From contig CM075192.1 of assembly GCA_037577475.1 (NCBI GenBank), positions 7,357,408-7,421,407 on the forward strand: a DNA stretch of 64,000 nt. Reading direction: 5' to 3'. Below the pieces are notes generated by a model. That model did no database searches. It saw nothing but the letters and a program-made list of their open reading frames with translations, and was not told where the DNA came from. This DNA is from Chaunax sp. Z400. Lineage: Eukaryota > Chordata > Actinopteri > Lophiiformes > Chaunacidae. Positions 22,369 to 34,100 of the stretch are shown here, piece after piece. The position numbers were made by a program, and so were the translations under genes. How positions within the stretch are numbered: the stretch's first letter is position 1; each line of letters opens with the position of its first letter.

Positions 22369-24863
22369 TCAGTTTGTCTTTAGGCTGTCCTCGTTTCCAT
22401 CTCTCTTCCCTCTCCTCTGTCTTTGGTACAGTCTATTAGCTTTCCTCAGCAGCAGGATAAACCAGTAGATCTGTGGAGCCAGGAACACCAGATTACCCAC
22501 GTTGCACTTCAGGGGAAGATGGAAGGGCACTTTGTGCAGGGGAATCCCAAACTGCTGACCATACATCCAGTACATGAAGGGAAAGATCAGGATCCGACAC
22601 ACGAAGAAAGCCATAAGGACAATGATACCGTTGATTCTGTACAGCCTGGTGTCATCGAGGCCCAGCTGGATATCAGGAGACACATTCAAGGTGAAACAAG
22701 GAAGAAATGTAAAGAGAATTATTATAGAACAACAACTTGTTCTAAGACACATGCAGGGCAGGAGGGCACACTGAATGCTTTCATGAGAATGAAAATGATG
22801 TGACTCAAGATGCTATAACCATCCAGTCACCAGATCTAAACCCAATTCAACAACTATGGGAAATTTTGGTGTAATTTGTTTGTGCACTCCACCATTGGGT
22901 CTTTTGGAAGACTGGTCCATGATAATGTCCAGACAGTTTACCTGGATGAGAATCTTTCCTAAAGAGATGAAAGGAGTGCTGAACTCTGTGGTGAACAGGC
23001 AGCCGACAAAGAAATCACCCAGTCCTCTTCTAAAGAACTGCAAATCGGACACATTGCACAAGTCAGCAGAAAGTCAGGCACATATACTCACAACTTGTTT
23101 CACAAGTAAAAGACTTTTTTATGCACATAAAATACTTATTTCTCTCAGATTTTAAGCACATATTTGATTAGAAAACGAGTCAGTGTCTGGTGTGGCCATC
23201 ATTTGCCTCATGCAGTGTGACATCTTCATACGGAGTTGAGTTGGATCTGGATCTGGAGCATCCCAAAGATGCTCGATGGGCGACATGTCTGGTGAGAATG
23301 CAGGCCATGCAAGAATACAGCAGTGCATTACCATGCTGCTGAAACATGAGATGGCGTTGGATGAGTGGCACAATAATGGGCCTAAGCATCTCTGTGCATT
23401 TAAATTGTTAGCAATAAAATACACCTGTAGCAGTTCTCCATATTTTATGCCTGCCCATACCATAACCCCATCGCACACAACTGCTAGAGGCCATCAAAGG
23501 TGAGCATTTGGCCATTCAAATTGGTTAAGACAACGAACTGCAGTCAGGTCAGGACCCTGGTGAGGATGATAAGGATGCTGATATGCTTCACTGAGATGGT
23601 TTCTTTCTTTGAACCATCTAGTCAGCTAGTGCTGTCCAGGTGGCTGGTCTCCATCACATAGGTGAAGAAGCAGGATATGGAAGGTCCTGGGCTGGTGCGG
23701 TTACATGTCTGCAGTTGCTAGGCTGGTTGGATGTGCTGTCAAATTCCCTGAAACTGAGTTCACAGGCAACAGCACTGGTGGAAATTCCTGCTACCAAGCA
23801 GGCCAATTGCATGCTTCCTCAGAACTTGTGTCATCTGTGGAATAGCGTTGTGTGCTAAAAGTGCAAATTTTTGAGTGGCCTTTTATTGTGACCAGTCGAA
23901 CAATCATGTTTAATCAACATCTTGAGATGACACAGCTGTCAGGTTGATGGATTATCTTGGCAAAGGAGAAGTGCTCACTCACATAGATTAACAAAATCTG
24001 AGCGAAATAAGACTTCAATCTTTACAAATTATGACAAACAGGAGCAAAGACAGCAATGTTGCATTTATATTTTTGGGTGTGTATGGAGTGTGACAGTGAT
24101 TCCTCCCCACACTTACCAGAGTGATGGGCATGAAAATGAGCAGCAGCACCAGGTGATGGAGGACCAACATCCCGTTCTTCGTGAGGAAACCCTTCACTGT
24201 CTGAAGAGAGTGGCTGCTGCAGGATGTAGAGTGACCTCTAACCCTCTGGGTGTAGTAGTGGCTCAGATACATGGCGTAGATGTCGTAGGCCATGTAAGGA
24301 GCTCCGAACAAAACAAAGCCATTGACCAGCCAGTGACTAAACACAGTTGCATTAACATGGTAATTATGCAAACATCAGGATGTGAAGAAATCTTTCACTT
24401 ATTGATTTTATTGGGTGCTGTTTTGCCACGAAGGGTTGTGGCTTGTGAAAATGTTCATAATAGCAATACAAACTCTAAATTCAAACCTGTCAGTCATGGT
24501 ATTCTTGCAAGATCTTGCAACTGTGATTCCAGCTGCAGTAGCCAGAGAAGCATGGATGGCGGACACCAGCCTAAGGAGAGAGAGCCAGCAAAAAGGATCG
24601 ATGCAATCTCAGTCTGTCATACACAGAAAAACTCTAAAAAGACAACACGTCGTTTATATGATTATAAAAAAAATACATTTGTAAGTGGAGTTAAAAGCAA
24701 GCCGACATGACATTGCTGTATGTCGTGTCGGTAATGCTGACCTCTCGCTGACAGAAACCACGTCGGCGTCACTCCAGTGTATAAACGTGTATTTCAGTAT
24801 TTTCCTGAAGCTGTAGAAAAGTCCAGGAAACACCACCGCTCCACAGGCCAGGGCACTCAACAT
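22369..24863 (-). CDS. tlcd3a: TLC domain-containing protein 3A (FAM57A/CT120), 5 exons, about 272 aa
   Basis: Coding exons in transcript order: 24863-24742, 24570-24487, 24336-24117, 23037-22942, 22665-22369; phases join cleanly. This is a multi-pass membrane protein of the TRAM-LAG1-CLN8 (TLC) family, related to ceramide-metabolism proteins; the human protein is reported at the plasma membrane and ER. Collinear matches to human TLCD3A include GAVVFPGLF at the N-terminus, SERLVSAIHASLATAAGI (31-58), PYMAYDIYAMYLS (about 85), the His pair in LVLHHLVLLLIF (about 130), GLGDFFVGCLFTTEFSTPF (about 146), and ILIFPFMYWMYG, CNVGNL and APQIYWF near the C-terminus. The start ATG is the first codon of a well-matching N-terminus. 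Human is 257 aa; the extra residues are an Arg/Ser-rich loop near 105 and a charged tail. The first donor is AG|GTCAGC, slightly off consensus. It converges tail-to-tail with gemin4. Confidence 0.92.
22741..22915 (+). mobile_element. Tc1-like transposase fragment in tlcd3a intron 4
   Basis: Plus-strand codons read SPDLNPIQQLWEI, the conserved stretch around the third catalytic acidic residue of Tc1 transposases. It is followed by degraded sequence. The fragment sits in the intron between the last two tlcd3a exons, antisense to the gene. Confidence 0.65.
23095..24083 (-). mobile_element. Tc1/mariner relic filling tlcd3a intron 3
   Basis: On the minus strand the DDE region is readable (MVWAG near 23.46 kb; WPAFSPDMSPIEHLWD near 23.3 kb), with the HTH part further up to about 23.7 kb. 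The end near 24083 has the terminal motif GTTGCATTTATATTTTTG, and the subterminal GTGGCCTTTTATTGTG and TGGATTATCTTGGCAAAGGA blocks near 23.9 kb belong to the long inverted repeats of this teleost family. A second copy of the family is at 60800-61612. Frames are broken throughout. Confidence 0.8.
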
Positions 24864-25067
24864 TATCTTAACTCATGTCTTCCTGTAGTCGCCCAGACAA
24901 TCAAGTAGTGGCCCAAACTCCGTGAAATAACTCCAATGAGAGCTGTGACACAGAAGCTAATGTGGCTAAGTAGTCACCTTCCGTGTTTCACGGATATGTT
25001 TCATTTAAGAGGGATATTTAATTGGTCGGATGAAATGCGATTTAAAAACGTGATGACGTCTTGTTTG

Positions 25068-25265
25068 TAAACTGTAGGTTACTTGCGTAACCCGGGTCTC
25101 TGAGTATCATGAGTGAGTGTCTCACGATGGGAACGCCTTCGGCGTGATCTCATCAGAAGCTCTTATTACACTGCGCCAGCCAGGATTGGCTGGAATCCAT
25201 CACGTCAGTGTCAGGGATAGTGGGAACCCTCCCCCTATAAACGGCCTTGACCATAGAGGTAAAAA
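25068..25265. repeat. Probable MITE-type repeat upstream of tlcd3a
   Basis: The segment starting GTAGGTTACTTGCGTAACCC, followed by GGTCTCTGAGTATCATGAG and GTGTCTCACGATGGGAACG, resembles a short repeat seen across teleost genomes. The call is from memory of such repeats and is not tested by alignment. It lies about 200 bases upstream of the tlcd3a start. Confidence 0.45.
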
Positions 25266-25284
25266 CAAACACTAGAGCGGACAC

Positions 25285-25345
25285 GCCATTAGCTTTCACT
25301 GGCGGAAGATGTCAAACGCGGCCGCCATCTTACGTAGGGAAACAT
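25285..25345 (+). promoter_or_regulatory. Promoter-like GC patch with YY1 and ETS motifs
   Basis: A short GC-rich island in AT-rich DNA contains GCGGAAG (ETS type) and GCCGCCATCTT, the complement of the YY1 core AAGATGGCGGC, next to an ATG at 25309-25311. YY1 sites of this kind often overlap the start of transcription or the first codons. It could drive the small plus-strand gene ending at 29124 or be part of a repeat. Confidence 0.35.
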
Positions 25346-25565
25346 GTGCTGCCTTTACATAAACAAACATTGACACAGCCTGTACTCGACCCTAAATTTG
25401 GTATTTATTTGAAGAATAACTCGATCGACAATTGAAAATCAGTATCAAATGGTGAAAATCGTTTATTTCTGCATATTTACATGAGAATGTTTACTAATAA
25501 ATAGGTGATATGGCACTAATATTGTGTTATGGATTGGCAGAAACTTATCAGTATTGCTGTGTAGG

Positions 25566-25567
<2 letters not shown>

Positions 25568-25625
<58 letters not shown>

Positions 25626-25698
25626 CATTATATATATTATATATAATAATAATATATATATATAATTTATATATATATATTATATATATATATATAAT

Positions 25699-25749
<51 letters not shown>

Positions 25750-25862
25750 ATATAAATAATATAATATATATTATATATTATATATATTTATTTATATAAT
25801 ATATGTATGTGTATAATATATATATATATATATATATACTGTATATTTATATGAATATATAA
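25568..25862. repeat. TA-rich microsatellite
   Basis: About 50 bases of pure TA are followed by about 240 bases of imperfect TA/TATAT repeats. It is simple sequence with no gene. Confidence 0.95.
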
Positions 25863-26089
25863 CACTGAATGCTGTTCTTCAAATGAAAGTGTTCACACAG
25901 TAACAACAGCAGGAAAATGTGTCATTAAAGATTCAAATATCATTAAATTAGAATTAAAACAAAGCAACATACTTTGTATATCAAATATTATCAAGCTTCC
26001 ATTGCTAAACAAGGGATTTGACTCCTTTTTAAAGAGAATTATTCCCTTCTGTGACACCAATATTCAGAAAAAAGTTATTTTCTTCTCAT

Positions 26090-26760
26090 ATTTCAACCCA
26101 ATACTGGACCCAAATGCAGACAAGACAGGAGGCAGAGAGTGCAGTTCAGGGATTTAATTAAGTAATAATGCAAACACAACATAACAGTCCAAAATGAAAG
26201 GCCAGGACAAACAAACACAACAAAGGCAAAATGGTAGGAACACAGGCAATAACAAAAGCCAAGGCAAAAAATCCACAAAAAATGCAAGAAGCAAAAACTA
26301 AGGTCCAAAAACAGGCAGAGACAAAATGACAGGGTACTGAAAAAACAAAGACAAAAACTTACACAGGGGAGACGCCAAGAACATATCGGGGAACACTGGA
26401 GAACACACAGGCAAAACAGACAAACGGACAATGAACAGGAGGAATCACACAGACTAAATACACTGAGTGAGGAGCAATGTCAAACAGGAGGTACAGAGGA
26501 CAGGAGACAATTCGGGGCAGGTGGAAATAATCAGACGCTCACAGTGGAGGGAAAAATGGAGAGAGAAAGCAACAATAAATTAACATAGACTGAGAATACA
26601 TGAGCACAGAGGAAGAGAGAATGATCAGAACTGAATACATAGACTTTAACAGGGGAACCAATGGGAAGAAATAAATGACAAGAAAATAAAACAGAAAATG
26701 TAAAGTACAAGACATAACCCAAGAACTCCAATTCAAAACCCAAGACCATGACATTTATCT
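26090..26760. repeat. Candidate interspersed repeat (A-rich strand bias)
   Basis: A stretch of about 670 bases has a strong purine/A bias on plus and near-absent stops on minus, giving several spurious minus-strand frames. It ends AAAACCCAAGACCATGACA, which resembles termini of fish non-autonomous DNA elements. No protein family is recognisable in either strand. Confidence 0.35.
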
Positions 26761-28207
26761 GTGCAGATTCAAGCGGCTACCCCGACTCCGACTTTGACTC
26801 TGATGAGTTTGAAATTTTCCCTCCTTAAAATGGTTTTTAAGATATCTGCTCCATGCACGTCCATGCTGAAAATGAGACAGTAATTTTATTTTTCATGCCA
26901 GATTTTAGGTTTTGGTTTGTGCCCTTTATGGACCAAACTTGGCTTTGGTCATGTGTTCAATGATGCAGAACTGTCTGGGTGTGACACTCAATGAAAACCA
27001 TTTAATCTATGGTATCTACTTATATTTTAAGAGTTTCATTTGTTAGAAAAATAATGACTTTTTAATTTAAATTTTTCTTTACAAACTTTTACTGTCTACA
27101 TTTTCACTCTTCAAGGTACCAGTACCTTTGTTTAAGTCAGAAGTTTTGTTTCTGTTTTAATTTTCAACAATGATAAAGGTGTAATAAGTCACTCCGCCAG
27201 CAGAGAGCGCTGCTGCAACACCTGATTCAGGTCTTATTACCTGTCTGTTAATGATTTATTACAGATTGAAAAAAGGAGAGGCTTCCATTGGAGCTGATGG
27301 ACCCTGAGGTGCAAAGGAAAGACTGTTCCATGGTGAAAGCTGCTTCATGTTGCAGCCATAGTTTGAAGATTAGGCTTGATGAGAGAGTCAGAGAGTTTAT
27401 TCTTGCTTTAGTTGGATCCCACACTCACAAAAAGAATGAATGTCTTGTGAAAACTTGTTTTACTGGAAATTAATATATTGTGTTGTGGATTTAAAAAAAA
27501 AAGGGTTTCTAAGCATGGCTGTCTATGTGAGAATTACAGGTTGTCAATGAGTTTTGTGATAACAAGTGCTAATGAAGAGAGGGTGGAAGACAGGCAAGGG
27601 GGTCTTTTGTCTTTTTTACTGTAATATTTGTTGCTTGTGTTACATTTCACACAGCCGTTGAGCTCTGCTTGAGTCCTGGAACAGTGTCTCATTGTGTTAG
27701 CTAGCAACATAAAACCTTCCGAATAAGAAAAGAGTCACTTATAACAGCAACTTAAATTTACAAGGTTGAGTAGTAAAGCATTCTCCATCTGCTGCTGCTG
27801 ACACTTAGGCAGTTAGGAGAGAAAAAAAGTCATTTCTGATGTCATAAAAAACAACAACTCAGTTTCGTGTTGTCATGTGCCAGAGCTTGAAATTTCAGTT
27901 TTCTCTTTAGGAATTGCTTTAAGGCAGAACCAGCATCTTTCACAGAGGCTGAGTTCCTTATCTAATTTCATCAGAGCAAATATTTATTGATAAGAAACAG
28001 ATGTTTTAATCAGGTTAGGCCCAGGCAGCCAAACAGAATAGTATGTTGAGTTGGTAATAATTTATTTCAGGACTATAAGACCTTATAAAATTCAAAAAGA
28101 ATCTTTTGTCATTCTGGCTTGTTTATCATTATTTTCATACGTGGAATTCTATCTGTGGAAATGTGTTCATCTATGGCTGTAATCTAATGACCTCCCTGTA
28201 CTTGCAG

Positions 28208-29124
28208 AGAGCAGAGTGAACTCAACTGCAGTGGGGATCGCTGTGGGGTTTGGGATCCAGGCCATCCTCTTCACCATTGCTATCGTACAATTCTGCTGCA
28301 AGTATAAATGCAAAAAGTGCAAAAAGTGCAGCAAGAAAAAAGGTGAGTGGAGATTTAATGAGGCACCAAATTACAAACAACAACAACAAAACATTCTATT
28401 TTATCTCTAGTAGTTTTGAGCCATACACATAAGTTTGGTTTTATCTGCTCAGGTTTCATGTTTCATGTCTGACCCCCCCAATAAAATGGAAGTGAATAGA
28501 ATTTGTCACACACAGCATTGCAAAATCACATGTAAGAAGTCCAAAGGTAACATCTCACGGACCTGTTTACTGAATCCAAAGACTTCTGCACAGTCTGTAT
28601 AGAAAACTGTTGTTGTGAGGTGTGAGTTGTCAACTGTAGTGCTAACAATCCAGAGTTTGTGCAAATATATTTTCTTATGCTATGTGCTTTACAAATATCA
28701 TCCACCTTATGTCGTTCAGGGGCACAAACTCAAACTCAAAGCTGCTCTCATAAAACTGAAACTACTTGCATGTATGCATTTGCATTTTGTTTGGTGAACC
28801 AAACCTTTAAATCCTTTTTAAATCCTTTATTTGTGAAACTGGTCTGCACATGCATACATGTTTGCAAACATTAAGACTACATTATGATGACTCTGTACAT
28901 TCATACAGAAATGCATATCTCTTTTTACTCCTCTGCAGAGCCATCAGTGAAAGACAAAGTGCTTACGTGAGTGTGTTTCTCCTTACAGGTCTTTTAAATA
29001 CATACTTTATTTCCTCATATATAATCACTGTATGGGTAAGCGTGGTGTGTTTGATGTCTCTCTCTACAGCAAAGTGGGCTTAACGAGGTCTCCTCCCCCC
29101 TTACTCCATCAGCAGCGTCATTAA
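28208..29124 (+). CDS. 3' exons of a small single-pass membrane protein gene, unidentified
   Basis: Three exons join in phase: 28208-28342, 28939-28966 and 29070-29124 (stop TAA at 29122-29124), each with AG acceptors and GT donors. The translated part starts SRVNSTAVGIAVG, gives one membrane helix of about 20 residues (through AILFTIAIVQF), then a Cys/Lys-rich juxtamembrane stretch CCKYKCKKCKKCSKKK, then EPSVKDKVLTKVGLTRS and a Pro-rich end PPPLLHQQRH. The N-terminus is not fixed. A phase-compatible first exon exists at 25309-25333 (MSNAAAIL), which would give an 80-residue protein, but other upstream exons are possible. I do not recognise the family. Cys next to the helix are plausible palmitoylation sites. 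NST just before the helix is a possible glycosylation sequon if that side is lumenal. Confidence 0.5.
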
Positions 29125-29575
29125 ATGACAACTCGATGTCAGTTGAATTTGTTAACCACAAAATAACGGAACACTTTCCTACACATCACATCTTGTTCTC
29201 ATCATGTATATTATCTGCTCCTACTTGTAGTTTGCTGCTCTGATGAATGTGTGTTTGAACAAGTATACGGAGGAAGGAATTTGCCACGTTATTAAATTGT
29301 TTGATGCCATGCTTTTAAAATACACCACCGCCTCATGGTCGACTTTGATTTTGAGCAGCAACAGCCCTCTTTGTCTTGAAACTTTGCATACACTTGTGCC
29401 TTTGTGCCATTTACATCCATCTGTGTATGCAAAGTTGTACTTTTATACCATTTCAATGCCTTGTATTACAAAGACATTGAAAATGATGTTGAATATATGC
29501 AATTTAATTTTGTTGGTTTTGCTTTGAGTCATGAGAACTGCCTCAAGTTTGACATTTTGTGGCTACAAAGTTGAG

Positions 29576-30946
<1,371 letters not shown>

Positions 30947-30952
30947 TTTATT
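30947..30952 (-). terminator. Candidate poly(A) signal of abhd15
   Basis: AATAAA on the minus strand, about 190 bases past the abhd15 stop at 31140-31142. It is the first canonical hexamer seen downstream. Confidence 0.5.
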
Positions 30953-31139
30953 GCTCACATCAAGTGTGTGGGAACAACACTTGGAAGCACTCTTTGACCT
31001 CAGTTCCTCACAGCTTCTCCACTTTTCTATTTTCTTCTATCTCATCACGTTGTCAGAGAAGAACCCGAGTTCTTAGGATCCCAAATCCAAACACTATCAG
31101 AAGGCATCGCTGTGGTCCATTAACTTCCATTCAGCTCCC

Positions 31140-34100
31140 TCATCGAGTATAGGATCTCTGCCAATTATAAATGGCATGGATATTATGGGAACACACTGGA
31201 ATTCGTTTACATGTACTGATGCTGCGGTGGCGGAAAACCCTCCCGCCTGAGCCTCCCCCCTGCCCCCTTCTCCTGAGAGCGAGTTGCTTTGCTCTCTCCT
31301 CTGCAGCGAAGAAGTCTGTGGTCGCCCTGAAGAATTCCAGCATAGCTTTGTGGCTCCAGTTGGTCCCACGGCTCTCCACCTGACTATTCTGCGCAGTCGT
31401 GGAACTAACTGCTCCACATGCTCTAGCGGCACTTCCCCCAGACTGGGTGGAGAAACCACAGTGACCTCCACGGTCAGTTAGCAGGAGAAAAAAATGTGGG
31501 TTCGTCTCAAAGAGCTCCAAGGGTACGGTGGATTGGGTGTTACCACGGACAGGGTCATCCTGAGCGCACACGCTCAGAACAGGAATAGCCACTTCATCCA
31601 CATCTCTCAAAGGTTCGTTACGTTCCCAGTAAGCATCCCAGGCACCTGAGCTATTGCTGCCGCTATTGGGCCCTGTTGATGCTGCTGGTGCAGAGCTCGT
31701 CTGACAGAACAACGACTCCTCCAGGTCACGCAGGGAAGAGCTGGAAAACAGGGTGTCTGTTTGTATGGTCTCACCCAGCACCGTCTTGTACCTATGCATG
31801 TCATCCAAATACACACACACACACACACAAACACACAAAAACAAGGAACACAGACACACAAATAAACAGAGATGACAAGAGGAAACCAGTAAATCAATTT
31901 TGAAGAGATTCATGGGTCTCCCTTTGTGGCACTGATTCAAGAACCTTTACCTGGGTCACGATGTCTCTCAGAATCAATGACTTTACACTGAGCAGGCCGT
32001 CTGCTGCGATCATAGCCTGATTGCATCCTTCATTATTTGTGTTTTTCCAATAGTCAATAGTTTGCGAGTGCATGCATCTGTTTTTCTTACAATCCCCTCC
32101 TCATTAATCCTAGTTTTGCCATCCAGTATTCACTTAAACCAATGCACCATGTTCAAAAAAGATGGGATCTGCATATACTGTACTATATATCTATATCCAG
32201 AAATCTACCTTTTACTTTTTCACAATTATTATTTTTATAGGAACGAAAATGACAAGTTTCAAATGATGTCATATCAGTAAGACAACTCACATTGAAATGT
32301 TTAGAATAGCAACAGAAAATAGACATAGTTTGGTATCCAGGCTCTGATCTTACATTTGGACGTCATGAGAAACTATGTTTGATTCCTTAGCTGGAGTCTG
32401 CAGGTGGATACATGGGTGGTGGTGGGGCTTTAAGTGCAGGCAGCAACACTAATGCGGAGCAGCAGTGGCATCGACAGGGAAGCTTAGATAGAGCACCGCA
32501 TTGGGAGGGTATGTATGGTAGATGATTGTTGAGTCATGTCAGTAGCTCACAGGTAGATTTCCATTTTCGTTAGGTACTCAAGTTAATTGCAAACATCTGG
32601 GAATGCAGCAAAGTCACTAAAAAGAACAGAAACGGCAGAAGATACAGAGCAGGCGGATCAGGCAAGTTTTAACCCGGGGTCTTGTTAGACAAGAAGATCT
32701 GCTCGGGCACAGGCCCCCAATACTCACACTTTTTATTGACTGCCTGCTGTGTGCATGAAATATGCCATAAAATGTGCGACACGAACTACACTACAACTAC
32801 CACAACCACACTGCTGCTGAAACTGAAAAAAACAACAACTAATGGAAAGGTAAATATGTAGATGAAAATCTTTATAAAAGTATTATTTTCAGGGTATTAT
32901 GAACATTCTCAACATGTTGTCTGCCTTAAAAGCCACACCCTGCTTCTGTAAATAATAACAAAGCTGACCTAAGTAAAACGATAGCAAATGTGTATATTCT
33001 CCTATTCAACGTTCCACAATAATAATTAATCCAAACAATTTTAAAGCAAAGAACACTTCATTTCATGACTGGAGTTAACAATGGTGAGTATATTTTTAAT
33101 GATAGGGTTGATTTGAAAACGGTGTTAATTTTGTCTCAGCTATGGTTTAATGCTCTTACTTACTGTAGTCTTGGTAGCTTTAGCATTAGTAGCATATTTA
33201 ATCTGCTGCTTATGTGTTTTGACTTTAACTTTTGTGGTCTGGTCTTTTGTGGTCAGACTAATGTGCAGTTTTAGGGCAAATGGAGAACAAGTGCAGTGGC
33301 TGTTGAGTGTTCTGTGTGTCATGTTTGACTAACAGTATCTCTGGTCTCATCTCCAACTTATCTCAGTTGTAAATTTTCACCCAAATCCACCTCTTGTGCT
33401 ACAGTAGGTTAGCTTTGTCCCTTCCTCTGCCCCCCTAACCTTATAGTAGCCTGGGGCGTGTGAATACGGTCTTTGACCTATCTTACTTGCTGTAAATGTA
33501 CACGCATGTATTTTTCTTAAGTATGCCAGGACTGTTGCTGATCTTTCTGGTTCAGTCACATTTGATTTTGTTGTAGTGATGTTGCTGTGACCTCAGATTT
33601 CAGAAAGTACTGTGGTGAGTACAGACACCAAGCCCCAAAACTATGAAAATAATAGTAATAAACCAGAAATATAATGTCAAAGGCTACAATTGCTGATTGT
33701 CGCTGATAATATTCTATTCCCAGGTGTCAATATCATTTTGCCCACTCATCCCTCAATATCTAATCTATGCCAGCATGTTCCCCCCCCTCTTCAGTTGTTC
33801 TCCCTCGCTCCATACCTGCTGAGACATATCTTCTGGTAGAACAGCAACACCCACTGCAGGGGCCAGCACAGCCCCTTCTCAAACCAGCTCTGGCAGCGGA
33901 ACACAGGTGATAGGCAGACGGCTGCGGTTACATAACAGGATGAGCCACACTCCCCCAGGTATGATAAGAGAAGGCCAGACCCGGTGCTTTCGCTTACTGC
34001 ATACAGTCTCCCTGCCGGCTGTCGGTGGCGAATGTAGCGCACAGCCTCACGCAAATCTGCAGGGTCACCGAACTGCTGCAGTTTGAGGGTGGTGAGCGGG

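Noticed and set aside
28208..29124. Small membrane gene as TP53I13, the usual human neighbour of ABHD15
   Set aside because: The helix and tail show no similarity to the TP53I13 C-terminus that I can recognise.
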